Positions 1-11,300 of a DNA stretch of 64,000 bases are shown here, piece after piece. The position numbers were made by a program, and so were the translations under genes. Every line of letters begins with the position of its first letter. Position 1 is the first letter of the stretch. Below the pieces are notes generated by a model that was given only the letters and a program-made list of their open reading frames with translations, was not told where the DNA came from and ran no database searches. Origin of the DNA: Hanamia caeni (GTDB taxonomy: Bacteria > Bacteroidota > Bacteroidia > Chitinophagales > Chitinophagaceae); assembly GCF_003721595.1 (NCBI RefSeq), contig NZ_RJJR01000001.1:558001-622000 (forward strand). The letters run 5' to 3'.

Positions 1-96
1 CAGTTTATATTTATGACGCATTAGTTCTTTACCTGCTAACAGGCATTTGGTGCTAATGAGTTTCCCAAACATAACTGCAATTAAAAACCAATATAT

Positions 97-534
97 ATGA
101 GAAAGCAAAATGTAACTGCAACCAAAACCGTTTCACAAAAAAAGAAAACAACTTCTGCACGTTTAAGTAATTTTAAACCCACCAGCGAGGAATTGTCCAA
201 AGCGATGGCTGTAAAATTGGCCATGAGCAAGGATGCAGCATTAATTAAATCATTAAAGCTGGAAGAAGAACAGGATAAGTTTAAACCAATCGTATTTTCA
301 GATACCTGGTATGAGTGGTCAGTATTGGCACAAAAACTTCATGTGCATCCGAAAACGCTCGGCAAATGGCTCAAAAACGGCTGGCTGGCTTATTCAGCAG
401 TTGGAAAAATATGTATCATAAATAAGGCAGACCTGGAGGAAATGCTGCTTCAGTTTCGCAAACCCTCTATTTGGGTGTTAATAGGAATCATCCAAATATT
501 TGGAGAGTTATTGGAAGTGACGACCTTTGAATAG
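97..534 (+). CDS. Small HTH (excisionase/MerR-like) domain protein
   Basis: Unnamed 145-residue protein. The first 35 residues are Lys/Ser/Thr-rich and look disordered. Residues about 70-118 read as a compact helix-turn-helix of the HTH_17/excisionase kind: WYEWSVLAQKLHVHPKTLGK, then a wing-like stretch with AVGKICIINKADLEEML. That pattern is common in small Bacteroidota DNA-binding proteins found beside mobile or accessory genes. The last 20 residues are hydrophobic, which is odd for a soluble regulator. No integrase, mobilisation gene or att site is visible nearby, so its target is unknown. The call rests on motif shape only. Confidence 0.55.
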   Translation: MRKQNVTATKTVSQKKKTTSARLSNFKPTSEELSKAMAVKLAMSKDAALIKSLKLEEEQDKFKPIVFSDTWYEWSVLAQKLHVHPKTLGKWLKNGWLAYSAVGKICIINKADLEEMLLQFRKPSIWVLIGIIQIFGELLEVTTFE

Positions 535-570
535 TAAGTGTATTTGCTAATCTGTACGTCATTGCGCTCT

Positions 571-618
571 GGCGCAGGTCTCCTGACCTGTGCGTGAGCG
601 TTACTTTATCTTGCTTTA
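571..618 (+). repeat. Partial copy of the GGCGCAGGTC intergenic repeat
   Basis: Begins GGCGCAGGTCTCCTGACCTG, a short inverted repeat, and continues to a TTACTTTATC block. It aligns over about 48 bp with the start of the tandem copies at 12781 and 12931. The rest of the 535-823 gap shows no gene; a second GC-rich hairpin-like stretch lies near 677-697. Confidence 0.5.
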
Positions 619-823
619 TTAAAACCCGCAAATGACGCCGCAGTGTTGAGTTTGCGATGATAACAATCGAACTTACTTTGACGCCGGACTGCGTCAGTTT
701 TGTATCCTGATAATTAGTTCAGACAAACAATACTAATATCTTTTTATCTTCGTTTTATTTTATAGCTACTGCTTAGATCAATAGCCAAATCACTGTAAAA
801 AGTATAACGCTTTCCTGTTTAAG

Positions 824-3800
824 ATGCACTTATATAAATATACGCTTAACATTACGATTAGCCTGTTACTAAATATGTCTGCCTGTTTTATATGCCATGC
901 ACAAATGGTTTGCGATCATGGCTATTTGCACGAATACACGGCACCAGGAAATATTGAACCTTTTGCAACAAAAAGTTTAAGTAATGGTGAAGTATTGATA
1001 GCCGGGAAAGGCACTTTATCTGCAAATTCACCCTATAAAGCGATGGCAATTAAATTATCCTCTTCCGGCTCTGTTATATGGAGCATCATGTTGGGAGGAA
1101 ATGTTGAAGACAGGTTTAGTGGTATCGACCTTCTTCATGATGGTAGTTATTTGTTGTATGGTACTACTACTTCATTTGGGCATACAGGGGGAAAGATCCT
1201 GCTCGTAAATGTAAGTAGTAATGGAAACTTAATCTGGAGCAAGCAATTGGGACTGCCAGGAAATACTATTGATAGGATAAAAGCAATAAAACAGTCTGCT
1301 GATGGCGATTTAATTGGTACATTTAACAGTAATGACAGCAGTACAAATAGTAATCCTGTTGTTTTTAAAATAGCATTAGATGGAACAATACAATGGGCTC
1401 GCCGGTTTGATAATCATTCCGCCACCAGCTTTACCTCGATAGGATTTGATAATAACAAAATTTATGTGGGCGGCTTTTACACTGACCGGAAAAGAAAGGG
1501 TGTAATCACTACGATGAAAAGCATGGATGGTTCGGTGATAGCCTCTCAAAAATTATATTCCGGAGACAGCACTATTGACCAGGAAGTTACGGATATGGAA
1601 GTTTACGATAACCAGGTTTCTTACGGTTTAAAAAATAGTTCGCTCAATAAAATGCTTGTTGTTAAGATGGACCTGCAGGGCAATAAAACCTATAAGAGTG
1701 TAATAGAGGATTGGGCTGGTAATGAAGCATCGTATTTAAAAAGAACTGAAGACGGATTCCTGCTGCTGCTTTCTATGAATAAATGGGGCTACAATCCGGA
1801 CGTGATTAAGTTTAACAAATTTAACCTGATACAATGGAGTGCGTTTCAATCAAATCTGTGGTATGATCATGGACAAAAAAATTACAGTGTAGATACAACC
1901 AGCGCCGGAGGCAGTGTTTCGGCAGGCTATTACCCGGATTACAACAATGGTGCAATTAATAAAATGATCGTATCGCGAACCAATGCCATGGGTGAAACAG
2001 GCGATTGCCAGGCCGGGGGAAATACTTTTGTTATGGATACAGCTACTATTTCAGAGCAGCCGTTTTCCTGGATTCAAGAGCCGCCACTGACTGTAGTAAT
2101 AGCTGAATCAATTTCTCTCACCACGACTTCTTTTACAATTGCTCAAAAAAGAATATGTGATAGCATTTATTGTAAAGATATTACACCCCTGCCTCCGGGA
2201 TGCAATAACACTTCGCTTATTGAGTATGCAGCAAACGGATTTAGTATTCTGCGCGATTTTGTGAATACATCTGATGGTGGTAAAGTGGCTGTAGGAGATA
2301 TAGAAAGAAATGGATTGATCGTGAAATTTAAGGAAAATGGGGACGTTGACTGGGCTAAGAACATAGGAACTACCGGAGGCAACCAACTGTTCGAAAGAGT
2401 GATATCCAATGACAATAATATTATTGCTTTCGCTAACAAATATTACACACTGAATCATATCGAACATAGTGAATTAGATATCTATAAATTAAATACTGAC
2501 GGAAACATTCTTTTTGCAAAAAAACTTAAATTAAACGCCAGCTACAATTTAGAATATGCACAGATGAGTGATGTTTTTGCTACACCGGATGGGGGATTTG
2601 TTATTCTTGTTAATGATGGTTACGGTACCGGCTCTCTATTTTCCTATGTAATCCGGTTTGATTCCAATCTGCAGGTAGTATGGAAAAAGGAACTTGCTCA
2701 TTTTCATTCCTTCGCCGCTCCCATCTTCCGTTCTGTTTTTTGTACTAAAGATGCTGTTTATATTTCAAATGATTCATACAATAGTTATGACCAGGATAAA
2801 ATAGGGCTGCAAAAATTAGATTACGCAACCGGAAAAAATATTTGGGACAAGCGATTTGTCTTTCAAAGTACCCTGGTGAGGATGAATAAATTAATTGTAA
2901 GCAATGACACGCTATATGCATTTATAAATAACCTGGTGGCTATTAACCCATATATGTCGCAGCCTGGCATTTACCTTCTAAAAGTTACTGACTCCGGTTC
3001 TTCTGTTAGTGCAATATCATTTGAGGGAGATCCCATCACCTACTTAACCAACAGGTTTGATTATCTCGATGAAGACCGCCCAACGGTTGCCATTACCGGC
3101 CAAAATGATTTCGTGATGAGCAACCAGGTAAGAACAACCACCGGCACCCAATTGAATGTTTCAAGATTCGATAAAAACGGAACCGTAAAATGGTCAAAAA
3201 ATTATCCGGGCCTGCCTACTCATTTTGTATATAACATTCATCCCGATGGAACTGGTTTTACAATTGCAGGTACTGCTAACAGGAATAAGGATCCCTATTT
3301 CACCAATGCCTTTTTAATGAAGTTAAATGGTAATGGTGAAATCAGCCCGAATGCTTCAGGAACTTACAGTCCTGCGCCTGCTGTTCTCAATACTTCTGCA
3401 ATCAGCACTACCGAAACCAGTTCGGGAATTGATTCTGTTATTAATGTTAAAAGTGTAGCCCTGGCTGATATTAATCCAATATCGCTTGATGTGGCGTATG
3501 ACGCAACATTGGATGTTAATAAAAAAAGCGATTGCCCGCCGGTTGTTTTATCCGTCAGGGGGAATAAATGCAATGAAAAAGATACGCTTGTGTATTATCT
3601 CGCAGATAATCGGTGTGGCGCTGTCGCGACCTGGAAATACGACACCACATTTTTTAAATTGATCTCATCAAAAGCAGATAGTATGCGGTTAGTTCCGCAA
3701 AAGACAGGTGAATCTTTTGTTTATGCCACCATAGCAGACGGTTGCTCGATACAAACGGATAGTATTCTGGCTTCCGTTTCATTAAAAGCGTCCTCATTAA

Positions 3801-5140
3801 ATCTTGGATCAGATACAACTATTTGTTCGGGAAGCACTATCACCCTGCACGCCGGAGCAGCTTACTCATCTTATTTATGGAATAATTCAAGCACCGATTC
3901 AACTATTGCCGTTTCCTCTCCGGGCGTTTATTTTGTGAAAGTAGCAGATAAATGTGGAGAAGAAGCTATAGATTCAATAAGAGTGACATTTATTGAAAAC
4001 AACTTCCACATCACTGGTGCGCCCGAAAAGTGTAATAATGATACGGTTATTTTATCGGCTAATGGAGGTTATGCAAATTATCAATGGGCTCCTTCGGGGA
4101 ATTTGATTTCTGATGGAAGTACAGTAAAAGTAAGCCCTTTAAAGAGCACCTGGTATTATGCAACCGCTGAAACTCTTCAGGGTTGCTTTTTAAAAGATTC
4201 TTTCCTCCTAACCGTAAATACTTCTCCATCCCTGAACCTGGGAAATGATACTTCAATTTGTGAGGACAAGTCGATAATTTTAACGGCATCAACCGGTTTT
4301 GCAAATTATGATTGGAGTGAGGGCAGCACTTCTTCTTCAATCGAGGTAACCTCTCCAGGCTTATATTTCCTTAGTGCTACTTATTCCAATAATTGTATTT
4401 CCAGGGATACGATCCAGGTTAATAAATATCCTTTTATCAAGCCTTTTTTGGGTAACGACACTTCAATTTGCGAAGGCACAGTTATTCATCTTCTGCCCGA
4501 TAACTATAAAACCTATGAGTGGAGTAATGGAGTAATCACCGATAATTCCATAACCGTATATAATAAGGGTGTCTACTGGGTGAAAGTTACTGATCAAAAT
4601 AGTTGTATTGCATCTGACACCATCAACATTCTAAATGTTTACAATAAACCTGAAAATTTTTTACCGTATCAAATGGAAATCTGTTATGGAGACGGAGTTA
4701 TATTGCAACCCACAAAGCAGTTCATGAATTATGAATGGTCAACCGGAGAAGCGGGCAGTTTTATAAGTGTTAAAGACTTTGGTGCTTTTCAACTTACCGT
4801 TACAGACCAAAATGGATGTATAGGAAAAGATACCATTATCGTATCGGAGAAACCAAGTTGTTCTGGCCAGATTTATTTTTTTAATGCATTTACACCAAAC
4901 GGTGATGGAATAAATGAACAATTCAAGCCGGTTATCAGATCGCTCCTGCAGAAATATTCTCTTAAGGTATACAACAGGTTTGGAGAGGTTGTGTTTTCAA
5001 CCAATGATCAAAGGATTGGCTGGGACGGAACATTTAAAGGAGCATTTCAGCCCGCAGGCATTTATGTATGGTATTGTAATTACCAATTTAATAATATGCC
5101 TCTAAAAACCGAAAAAGGAACTGTTACACTGATCAGGTAA
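824..5140 (+). CDS. T9SS-secreted surface protein with gliding-motility-type C-terminal domain
   Basis: Large (1438 aa) exported protein. An N-terminal signal peptide ends near CHAQ. Residues about 50-900 hold repeated blades with motifs such as GSVIWS, GNLIWSKQLG and GDVDWAKNIG, which suggest beta-propeller modules. Residues about 990-1345 hold at least four Ig-like repeats opening with LGxDTxIC and closing with GVYxVxVTDxxGC. The C-terminus from about residue 1350 has FNAFTPNGDGINEQFKP and the WDGTFKG...AGIYVW pattern of the gliding motility-associated (CHU_C, type B sorting) domain. The protein is therefore expected to cross the outer membrane by T9SS and stay at the surface or be released. 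It is monocistronic by context. Ligand or substrate is unknown. Confidence 0.85.
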   Translation: MHLYKYTLNITISLLLNMSACFICHAQMVCDHGYLHEYTAPGNIEPFATKSLSNGEVLIAGKGTLSANSPYKAMAIKLSSSGSVIWSIMLGGNVEDRFSGIDLLHDGSYLLYGTTTSFGHTGGKILLVNVSSNGNLIWSKQLGLPGNTIDRIKAIKQSADGDLIGTFNSNDSSTNSNPVVFKIALDGTIQWARRFDNHSATSFTSIGFDNNKIYVGGFYTDRKRKGVITTMKSMDGSVIASQKLYSGDSTIDQEVTDMEVYDNQVSYGLKNSSLNKMLVVKMDLQGNKTYKSVIEDWAGNEASYLKRTEDGFLLLLSMNKWGYNPDVIKFNKFNLIQWSAFQSNLWYDHGQKNYSVDTTSAGGSVSAGYYPDYNNGAINKMIVSRTNAMGETGDCQAGGNTFVMDTATISEQPFSWIQEPPLTVVIAESISLTTTSFTIAQKRICDSIYCKDITPLPPGCNNTSLIEYAANGFSILRDFVNTSDGGKVAVGDIERNGLIVKFKENGDVDWAKNIGTTGGNQLFERVISNDNNIIAFANKYYTLNHIEHSELDIYKLNTDGNILFAKKLKLNASYNLEYAQMSDVFATPDGGFVILVNDGYGTGSLFSYVIRFDSNLQVVWKKELAHFHSFAAPIFRSVFCTKDAVYISNDSYNSYDQDKIGLQKLDYATGKNIWDKRFVFQSTLVRMNKLIVSNDTLYAFINNLVAINPYMSQPGIYLLKVTDSGSSVSAISFEGDPITYLTNRFDYLDEDRPTVAITGQNDFVMSNQVRTTTGTQLNVSRFDKNGTVKWSKNYPGLPTHFVYNIHPDGTGFTIAGTANRNKDPYFTNAFLMKLNGNGEISPNASGTYSPAPAVLNTSAISTTETSSGIDSVINVKSVALADINPISLDVAYDATLDVNKKSDCPPVVLSVRGNKCNEKDTLVYYLADNRCGAVATWKYDTTFFKLISSKADSMRLVPQKTGESFVYATIADGCSIQTDSILASVSLKASSLNLGSDTTICSGSTITLHAGAAYSSYLWNNSSTDSTIAVSSPGVYFVKVADKCGEEAIDSIRVTFIENNFHITGAPEKCNNDTVILSANGGYANYQWAPSGNLISDGSTVKVSPLKSTWYYATAETLQGCFLKDSFLLTVNTSPSLNLGNDTSICEDKSIILTASTGFANYDWSEGSTSSSIEVTSPGLYFLSATYSNNCISRDTIQVNKYPFIKPFLGNDTSICEGTVIHLLPDNYKTYEWSNGVITDNSITVYNKGVYWVKVTDQNSCIASDTINILNVYNKPENFLPYQMEICYGDGVILQPTKQFMNYEWSTGEAGSFISVKDFGAFQLTVTDQNGCIGKDTIIVSEKPSCSGQIYFFNAFTPNGDGINEQFKPVIRSLLQKYSLKVYNRFGEVVFSTNDQRIGWDGTFKGAFQPAGIYVWYCNYQFNNMPLKTEKGTVTLIR

Positions 5141-5653
5141 AAGTTAACTTTCATTCCAGACCTGCGCCAGCGTAAGGCCTGACTGTGATTACAAAAAAAA
5201 ATTATGCTATTTATTTGGTTACCCCCGGAGCTCAGCGATTCCTTTCTGCCTTTTCCATGCTTGTAACGCTTAATGGTAACATTCACCCGGCACTGACGTA
5301 TATCTACAGTCCTGGAATTCCCGCCACTCCATCACTGCATAACCATGGTAACTACTTTTTGTAAAGCCGGATAGAACACAAAATCAAGTGAAGGCCGGTC
5401 ACAGAAACAGAAACCGGTGCAAGCATAAGCAAATGGATTTTAGGTTCCAGGCGCTTATCCACGCCTTCCTCCCCCCACGAACTACTATTTTTTGAGTGAT
5501 TGAAAGCAAAACAGGTTCCCCTTAATCTTTATTTAGAAAATGAAGTCTTTTTACAGGTTTACTAAATTTTTGGTGGAATTTTTGACAGCTCAGCGTTGAG
5601 GTGACCCCCCCACACGGTTTACCCGATCCCCGTAACACATGAAACGCTTTATT
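5141..5653. other. Convergent intergenic region with degenerate repeats
   Basis: No credible gene. An inverted-orientation copy of the repeat core (GACCTGCGCCAGCG) lies at 5159-5172. A decayed copy of the right half of the 12.8 kb repeat lies at about 5341-5410: AACCATGGTAACTACTTTTT, then GTAAAGCCGGATAGAACACA. It sits between two genes that point at each other. Confidence 0.5.
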
Positions 5654-6778
5654 TTAAAAGGTCTGGCTGATCCTGATTCCGGGTGTAACACCTTTAAAAA
5701 AGTTATTGAAATACATGGAAGGCTCGATAGTGGTCTTTGACAATTTCAGTCTACCCACGCCTAAACGGAAAGTGTTTTTCTCCATGAACTCTCCTTCCCG
5801 CCTGATAAGATAACCGAGGGAAAATACCGCACTGTAAGAGAAATCCTTGTGCGGATCACGGTCAGTAGTGCCACCCTGCCCGTAGGTAAGTGTGAGAAAA
5901 TCATTCCTGTAAGTCCGCAATTTACCGTCGGCATCTTTCGCAAATAAAAAATGCGGTTCCCAAAATAATCCCGGCACCCACTTGTAACTTCTGTCGCGGT
6001 TTGTCAGCGTTAGTTGTGTTCCTACACTAAAAGAAGGCACAAAATAGTTTTTGTAATTCTGTACATTAACGGTGATGTAGCCGTTTATAAAATCTCCGCT
6101 GCCAGCGTTGGTAAAGCCTTTGGGATGATCGGCATAAATGCTTGCGTCATTTTTGATATAGTGATAGCCGGTTCCCAAAACAGTGGGCCATTTGCCGGTG
6201 ATATTATTCCGGATCGTTTTTATTTTTTCGTTTAAACGCCCATTCATATAGGTAGCCAATTCCTCTATATTGTTTAAGTAAAAGGTAAGATGGTAATAGC
6301 GGGGTCTGCTTGTGTTGATGCGATCTTCAGGTTTTGGAGGATTGGTAATAACGCCGATAATATTTACTGTGTCCTGTTCTGTTTTCAGCGAAGCCAGTTG
6401 GCCATTGTCCAGGAGGAAGCTGGTTCCCCCAGGCTGAAATTGCTGAAACCGGATCTTTTTTCTTCCCTTGCCATCAGATACATAATCCACTTTTTTTGAA
6501 GTAAGCTGATTCGAAAAAGAATCTTTAAAAGGCGCCATGTCCTTTTTAAAAACCTCCAGGATCGAATCCATATTATCAATTATTTGAAGATCCGAAAGAT
6601 CTGTCACTTCAATCGTGAGTTTATTTTTCTTGCCGAGGTCAATATAAAAGCGCCTCGACATGATGATATTTTCAGGCACTGCAAAAGCTTTATCGCTTGT
6701 ACTGCTGGTTTTGGTTTGGCCGCAAACGCTTGCCGGGATGCTTATCAAAAGCATCATTACGATGGATAATTTGTTCAT
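5654..6778 (-). CDS. Exported protein, third gene of an ECF sigma operon
   Basis: I do not recognise the family. The 374-residue protein starts with a clear signal peptide (MNKLSIVMMLLISIPASVCG). The C-terminal half is rich in alternating aromatic/polar segments and ends in an aromatic residue (RISQTF), as many outer-membrane barrels do, so a small barrel or barrel-associated protein is possible. It starts 6 nt after the stop of the anti-sigma-like gene, so the three genes are probably co-transcribed. The context suggests it is the envelope output or the sensed partner of the sigma/anti-sigma pair; this is inference. Confidence 0.55.
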   Translation of the reverse strand: MNKLSIVMMLLISIPASVCGQTKTSSTSDKAFAVPENIIMSRRFYIDLGKKNKLTIEVTDLSDLQIIDNMDSILEVFKKDMAPFKDSFSNQLTSKKVDYVSDGKGRKKIRFQQFQPGGTSFLLDNGQLASLKTEQDTVNIIGVITNPPKPEDRINTSRPRYYHLTFYLNNIEELATYMNGRLNEKIKTIRNNITGKWPTVLGTGYHYIKNDASIYADHPKGFTNAGSGDFINGYITVNVQNYKNYFVPSFSVGTQLTLTNRDRSYKWVPGLFWEPHFLFAKDADGKLRTYRNDFLTLTYGQGGTTDRDPHKDFSYSAVFSLGYLIRREGEFMEKNTFRLGVGRLKLSKTTIEPSMYFNNFFKGVTPGIRISQTF

Positions 6779-6784
6779 GTTATT

Positions 6785-7519
6785 TTAGTTTGGAGAAGTT
6801 TTAAAATTGATCGTTGCAAAATTCTTTGTTATGGAGGAAGGACTTTTATACACTTCGCCGCTCCCCAGTCTTAGAAAAGGAACAGATGACTTTTCGGAAC
6901 TGTGTGCCACCTGTGGAAGGTCATCAGGATCGCCTAATTCATTAATCTGTACCACCGGTAATCTTTTCTTTACCGGCATCACTGAGGCGATGCGGGAAGC
7001 GGTATCTGTGGCAGGCAAAGGGTTATTTATCGTTACTGTTGTTTGATCCTGCGCATTAACGGAATCGTACAAGCGAAGTTCATCTTTACTCCTTTCTGCG
7101 ATATTTTGTTGTGCCGTCTCATTGTGTTTCCGTTTATCAAAAATAACCGGGATGCTTTTTTTCTGGAGTGCCGGGTTTTCGGCAGTAAACAAATCTTTAT
7201 GATGATTTTCTGTTTTGGCAGGAACATTCTCTTCCGTCAGTTTTTGTTTTGTTTCAGGTTGAATTTGCTTTGACGCCGTGCCAGGCATCTGCTCACTATT
7301 TTTATTTGAAATAAAAATAGTTACCATCAATAAAAACACAACAGAAGCGGCTGCCAGCCAGTACCATACCGGTTTTTTTGCGGGTCTTTTGCCTTCCAGC
7401 CTTGCATGAATCTTTTCCCAGGCTGCATTTTTATCCGGCATGGTTTCACCTGGCAAACTTTGTAATTCTTCCAGCTTGCTTTTCCAGTTATGTATGCTAT
7501 TGTGATTTTCGTTTGACAT
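6785..7519 (-). CDS. Putative membrane-bound anti-sigma factor
   Basis: A 244-residue protein with a charged N-terminal cytoplasmic part of about 55 residues, one transmembrane helix (about 57-76, WYWLAAASVVFLLMVTIFIS) and a long polar, Lys/Gln-rich periplasmic tail. Its start lies 23 nt inside the 3' end of the ECF sigma gene, giving translational coupling. This topology and position fit an anti-sigma factor holding its sigma factor at the inner membrane. No zinc-binding HxxxCxxC motif was seen, so it is not a ZAS-type anti-sigma. The assignment rests on context and topology, not on a recognised domain. Confidence 0.6.
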   Translation of the reverse strand: MSNENHNSIHNWKSKLEELQSLPGETMPDKNAAWEKIHARLEGKRPAKKPVWYWLAAASVVFLLMVTIFISNKNSEQMPGTASKQIQPETKQKLTEENVPAKTENHHKDLFTAENPALQKKSIPVIFDKRKHNETAQQNIAERSKDELRLYDSVNAQDQTTVTINNPLPATDTASRIASVMPVKKRLPVVQINELGDPDDLPQVAHSSEKSSVPFLRLGSGEVYKSPSSITKNFATINFKTSPN

Positions 7520-8051
7520 ATTCTACGCCTTTTTTAAGCAACATTTTTTGTAATAAAACTTTTGATTTGCTCAACTGCGACTTTGAAGTGCCTTCTGAAA
7601 TATTGAGCAATGCCGCAATATCTTTGTGGCTCATTCCTTCTATTTCATACAGGTTAAAGACAGTGCGGTAACCCACCGGCAGTTGCACAACAAGGTTAAA
7701 AATTTCAGCGGCTGATAAGTTGTTCAGCGCTTCTTCCTGCAATGAAACTTCCTCTGCCACCAGGTCGGATGAAATGGTAAACACATTTTTCTTTCGCAAA
7801 AACATCAGGCATTCATTGACCATGATTTTTTTCAGCCATGCAAATAAAGCCGCATCGCCCTGGTAGCTGAAGGAAGATAAATTTTTAAAGAACTTATAAA
7901 ATCCGTTAAGCATCATTTCTTCTGCATCCTCGCGGTTCTTCACATACCGGCGGCAAATCATCAGCAACTTATCCGCCATTTCATCAAAGAGGCATTTCTG
8001 TGCGGCAGTGCTTCCCTGCTTCGCTTCTTTGATTAGTTGTGATATATCCAT
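7497..8051 (-). CDS. ECF RNA polymerase sigma-70 family factor
   Basis: A 184-residue ECF sigma factor. Region 2 spans about residues 20-90 (CRRYVKNREDAEEMMLNGFY, then FAWLKKIMVNECLMFLRKK). Region 4 spans about 120-175 (LPVGYRTVFNLYEIEGMSHK, then an HTH with DIAALLNISEGTSKSQLSKS), the Bacteroidota RpoE-like pattern. Length is normal. It is the first gene of a three-gene minus-strand operon with an overlapping anti-sigma candidate, so it is probably released by an envelope signal. Autoregulation is usual in such systems but no promoter could be fixed from the sequence. Confidence 0.9.
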   Translation of the reverse strand: MDISQLIKEAKQGSTAAQKCLFDEMADKLLMICRRYVKNREDAEEMMLNGFYKFFKNLSSFSYQGDAALFAWLKKIMVNECLMFLRKKNVFTISSDLVAEEVSLQEEALNNLSAAEIFNLVVQLPVGYRTVFNLYEIEGMSHKDIAALLNISEGTSKSQLSKSKVLLQKMLLKKGVEYVKRKSQ

Positions 8052-8384
8052 AAAAACAATGACTGAGGATGTTTATAAAAAGATAAATGCACCTTAAAGA
8101 TAAAAGGTTGCCTGGGACCGGATAATTTTTGCGACTATGCCAGGGAAAATAACGCTACTTCTGGCTGGCTTCCCGTTACTCAATCATTGCCTGCAACGAT
8201 CACGATTACTTTGTTGGTCCTTATCATCTTGTGGGAGATTAAAATAGGTTCAAAAGATTACGGGTAATAAACATAAATTTCATTTTACCATTCACCAGGT
8301 AAGGAAAATTTCTATTAAGCTTTGGATATTTAAGGTGTTTTATTAATTTTAACCCCCGAATTGAACAACTCCTGTCAACTGCTT
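8052..8384. other. Divergent intergenic region
   Basis: About 330 bp between the divergent sigma-factor operon and the TraB-domain gene. It must hold both promoters, but no element matched the Bacteroidota consensus well enough to report. No RNA gene or repeat was seen. Confidence 0.3.
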
Positions 8385-11300
8385 ATGAAAAAGAAAAACC
8401 ATCTGCTGCTGTTGCTGATTGCAACGTGCATTCAACTATCGTTCTGTCAATCATCCTTCTCTCAACAATTGCCTTCAACACTTTTATGGCGGATCAGTGG
8501 TAATGGGCTGCAAAAATCATCCTACCTGTTTGGAACATTGCATCTGACTGATGAAAGAGTTTTCAACCTGGGCGATTCGCTCTATAGATCAATTGAGCAA
8601 AGTGAAGGCTTTGCAATTGAAATTGACCCGCAGGAGTTTACACCTTTAATGATTGATGAAGCCAAAAAGGAGATCTATCAAAAGGGGCAACCCATTAAAG
8701 AATTAATGAGTAGCGCGCAGTACGAAAAGTATGGAAAGATGCTGGCTAAAAAATTAAATAAAAATGCCGAAGAAATTACCACATCTGATATACTCGAGGA
8801 AAAAAATAAATGGATCCGCCAGAGTTTCAAAAATGGCAAAATGCAAACATTCCTCGATGCATACCTGTTTGACATAGCCAGGAGACTGGGGAAATGGACC
8901 GGCGGTGTTGAGGACCTGAAAGATCAGCAAGGCATTTTAGACCTCGTGGATGAATCTGACATTGAACAGATTGCCATCGGTGGAAGCGGGGAGAACATGA
9001 AGGAAGATAACAAGAATGCAGAATACCTTATAAAGGCTTATCTGGATAATGATTTGAATGAGATTGACAGGATGTCCAATTCACAGGATAGCTTGTTTGA
9101 AGAGGCACTTCTTTTTAAGCGTAACGTAAAAATGGCCAGGCGCATGGACAGCCTGTCACAGCTTCGTAGTATGGTATTTGCCGTTGGAGCGGCGCATTTG
9201 CCGGGAGCAAAAGGATTGATTTCTCTTTTAAGAGGAAAAGGATTTACAGTAACGCCTGTCTTTTCTTCAAAGAAAATAAAACCGTCGGATTATAAAGTTA
9301 AGGAAGTGCCGTTAAAGTGGTATGACGTAAAAGATGAACAGGGATTATATACGGCGTCTATGCCGGGTAAGCCGGGCGATATGGTTTTGTACGGTATCAT
9401 GAACATGAAAATGTATTTTGATATTTTTTCGAGTACCCTCTACATGACCACGGCTGTAAAAACTCCGTATTCTCCAAAAATGGCTGACAGCGTGCTCCGT
9501 GCAATGGCCACCTATTATTTTGGAAATGCGAAAGGAAAACCGATCACCATAAATAATATTCCCGGGAAGGAGTTTATATCAGAAAAGCAAAATTACAGTC
9601 ACGGCTACCTGTTATTTAAAGATGGGAAAATGTATATTGCTTTAGGTTTGAGCACAAAAAGTGGCCGTGCAGGTGAGCCGGCTATTAACCGCTTTTTGCA
9701 TTCATTTTCCATAACAGAAAAGGCGCCCGATACCAGTCGCATCTTCACTTATACCAACAAAATAAAAGCCTATCGTTTAGAAGTTCCCGGCGAGCCAACA
9801 TCAGGTGACGATTACTCCAAAGCAACGAAAAAGGACAGCGGGATCGTGACTAAATTAAATATTGCCTCAGATCCGGTAACCGGTGCTTATTTTTTCTTTG
9901 GTACCAATGAGGCTGCCCCTGGTTACAATTTAGAAAACGATAGTGTAATGCTGGTTGCGATTCGTGCATCACAATTATCAAAGTTTAAAAGGATGAGCAT
10001 GGATACGGCGTATATCAAAAATGGTTGCAGAATACTTGACCTTGCAGGAATGATGGCGCAGGCACCATTGATGATGAAGACGCGCTTTCAATTCAGGGGA
10101 AACCGTTGGTATGGCCTGGTGGCTATTTATGATACTGCAAAAGATAAATCATCAGTGCAAAGATTCTTTAGTTCTTTTACTACTCTTGATTATGCACCCG
10201 TAAAATGGGATAATCATACTGCGGCAGATAACAGCTTTTCTACCTGGTCGCCAACGGCGTTTACCTATCAGCCAAATAAAAAAGATGAAGATGGAAACCG
10301 GGAATGGAATTATGAATGTTATGACTCTTCAAGAGGTGATAATTATGAAATAATCGCCAACGAATTTAGTAAGTATTACTGGCAAAACAGCGATTCTGCT
10401 TTATGGAACGAAGTGACAGGCAGATATAATTCAGATAGTGTAATTGTTAAGAAAAAAATCAGCAATAACGGCTTAAAAGGGTATGAGTTAGCGTTGAAGG
10501 CAAATGGTTCGTCAAATGTAAAACGATTAAGATTCTTTTTAAACAATGGCAAACTGTACACCCTTATGGCCCTTCAGGCAGCCGGAGAGATCAATAATGA
10601 AAACACCAATAAATTTTTTGAATCCTTTCATTTTACTTCTATTCACCCTGATACAAATGTCCTGGTTTCAAAAGCAGCACTCTTGCTCACGGATATGGGT
10701 TCACCAGATTCTTCTGTAAGTTGCAGCGCTGTAAAATATTTAACTATTGTGCCTTTTACCAAAGAAGACCTTCCTCTGCTGCACCGCGCCTTATTGAAAA
10801 ATTATCCTGAACCGGACTATTCTGCCGGTGAAATAAAAAACAAGCTAAAGAAAATCATTCTTAATTTTAAAGACCCGTCTTCATTCATCTTTGCCAAAAA
10901 TAATTATGCCACCGCAAATGATACCACACGCAATTTGTTGCTCTCCATTATGGCTTCCTTTCCAACTGAGGAAAATTATAATGATATCAAAACTTTGTTG
11001 TTGAAACAGCCACCTATGGTTGACCCTGGTTACCAGTTCATCAATCCATTAAGCGATTCGCTGCAACTTACAGCTACCATATTACCGGATCTTTTGCCTT
11101 TGCTAAAAGATACTGCCATGGGCCCGTCATTGATTAACCTGTCAAACCAATTATTGGATAGCGGCCTGGTTCATAAAAATATCTTCAAACCGTATCATCC
11201 TGATATTTTAAAATTATCAGGTAGAGAATTGGCGCTTCTAAAGGAAGATCCTGATAATTATAGCTACTATGACTATTTGCTGGTGGATTTGATGGGCAAG

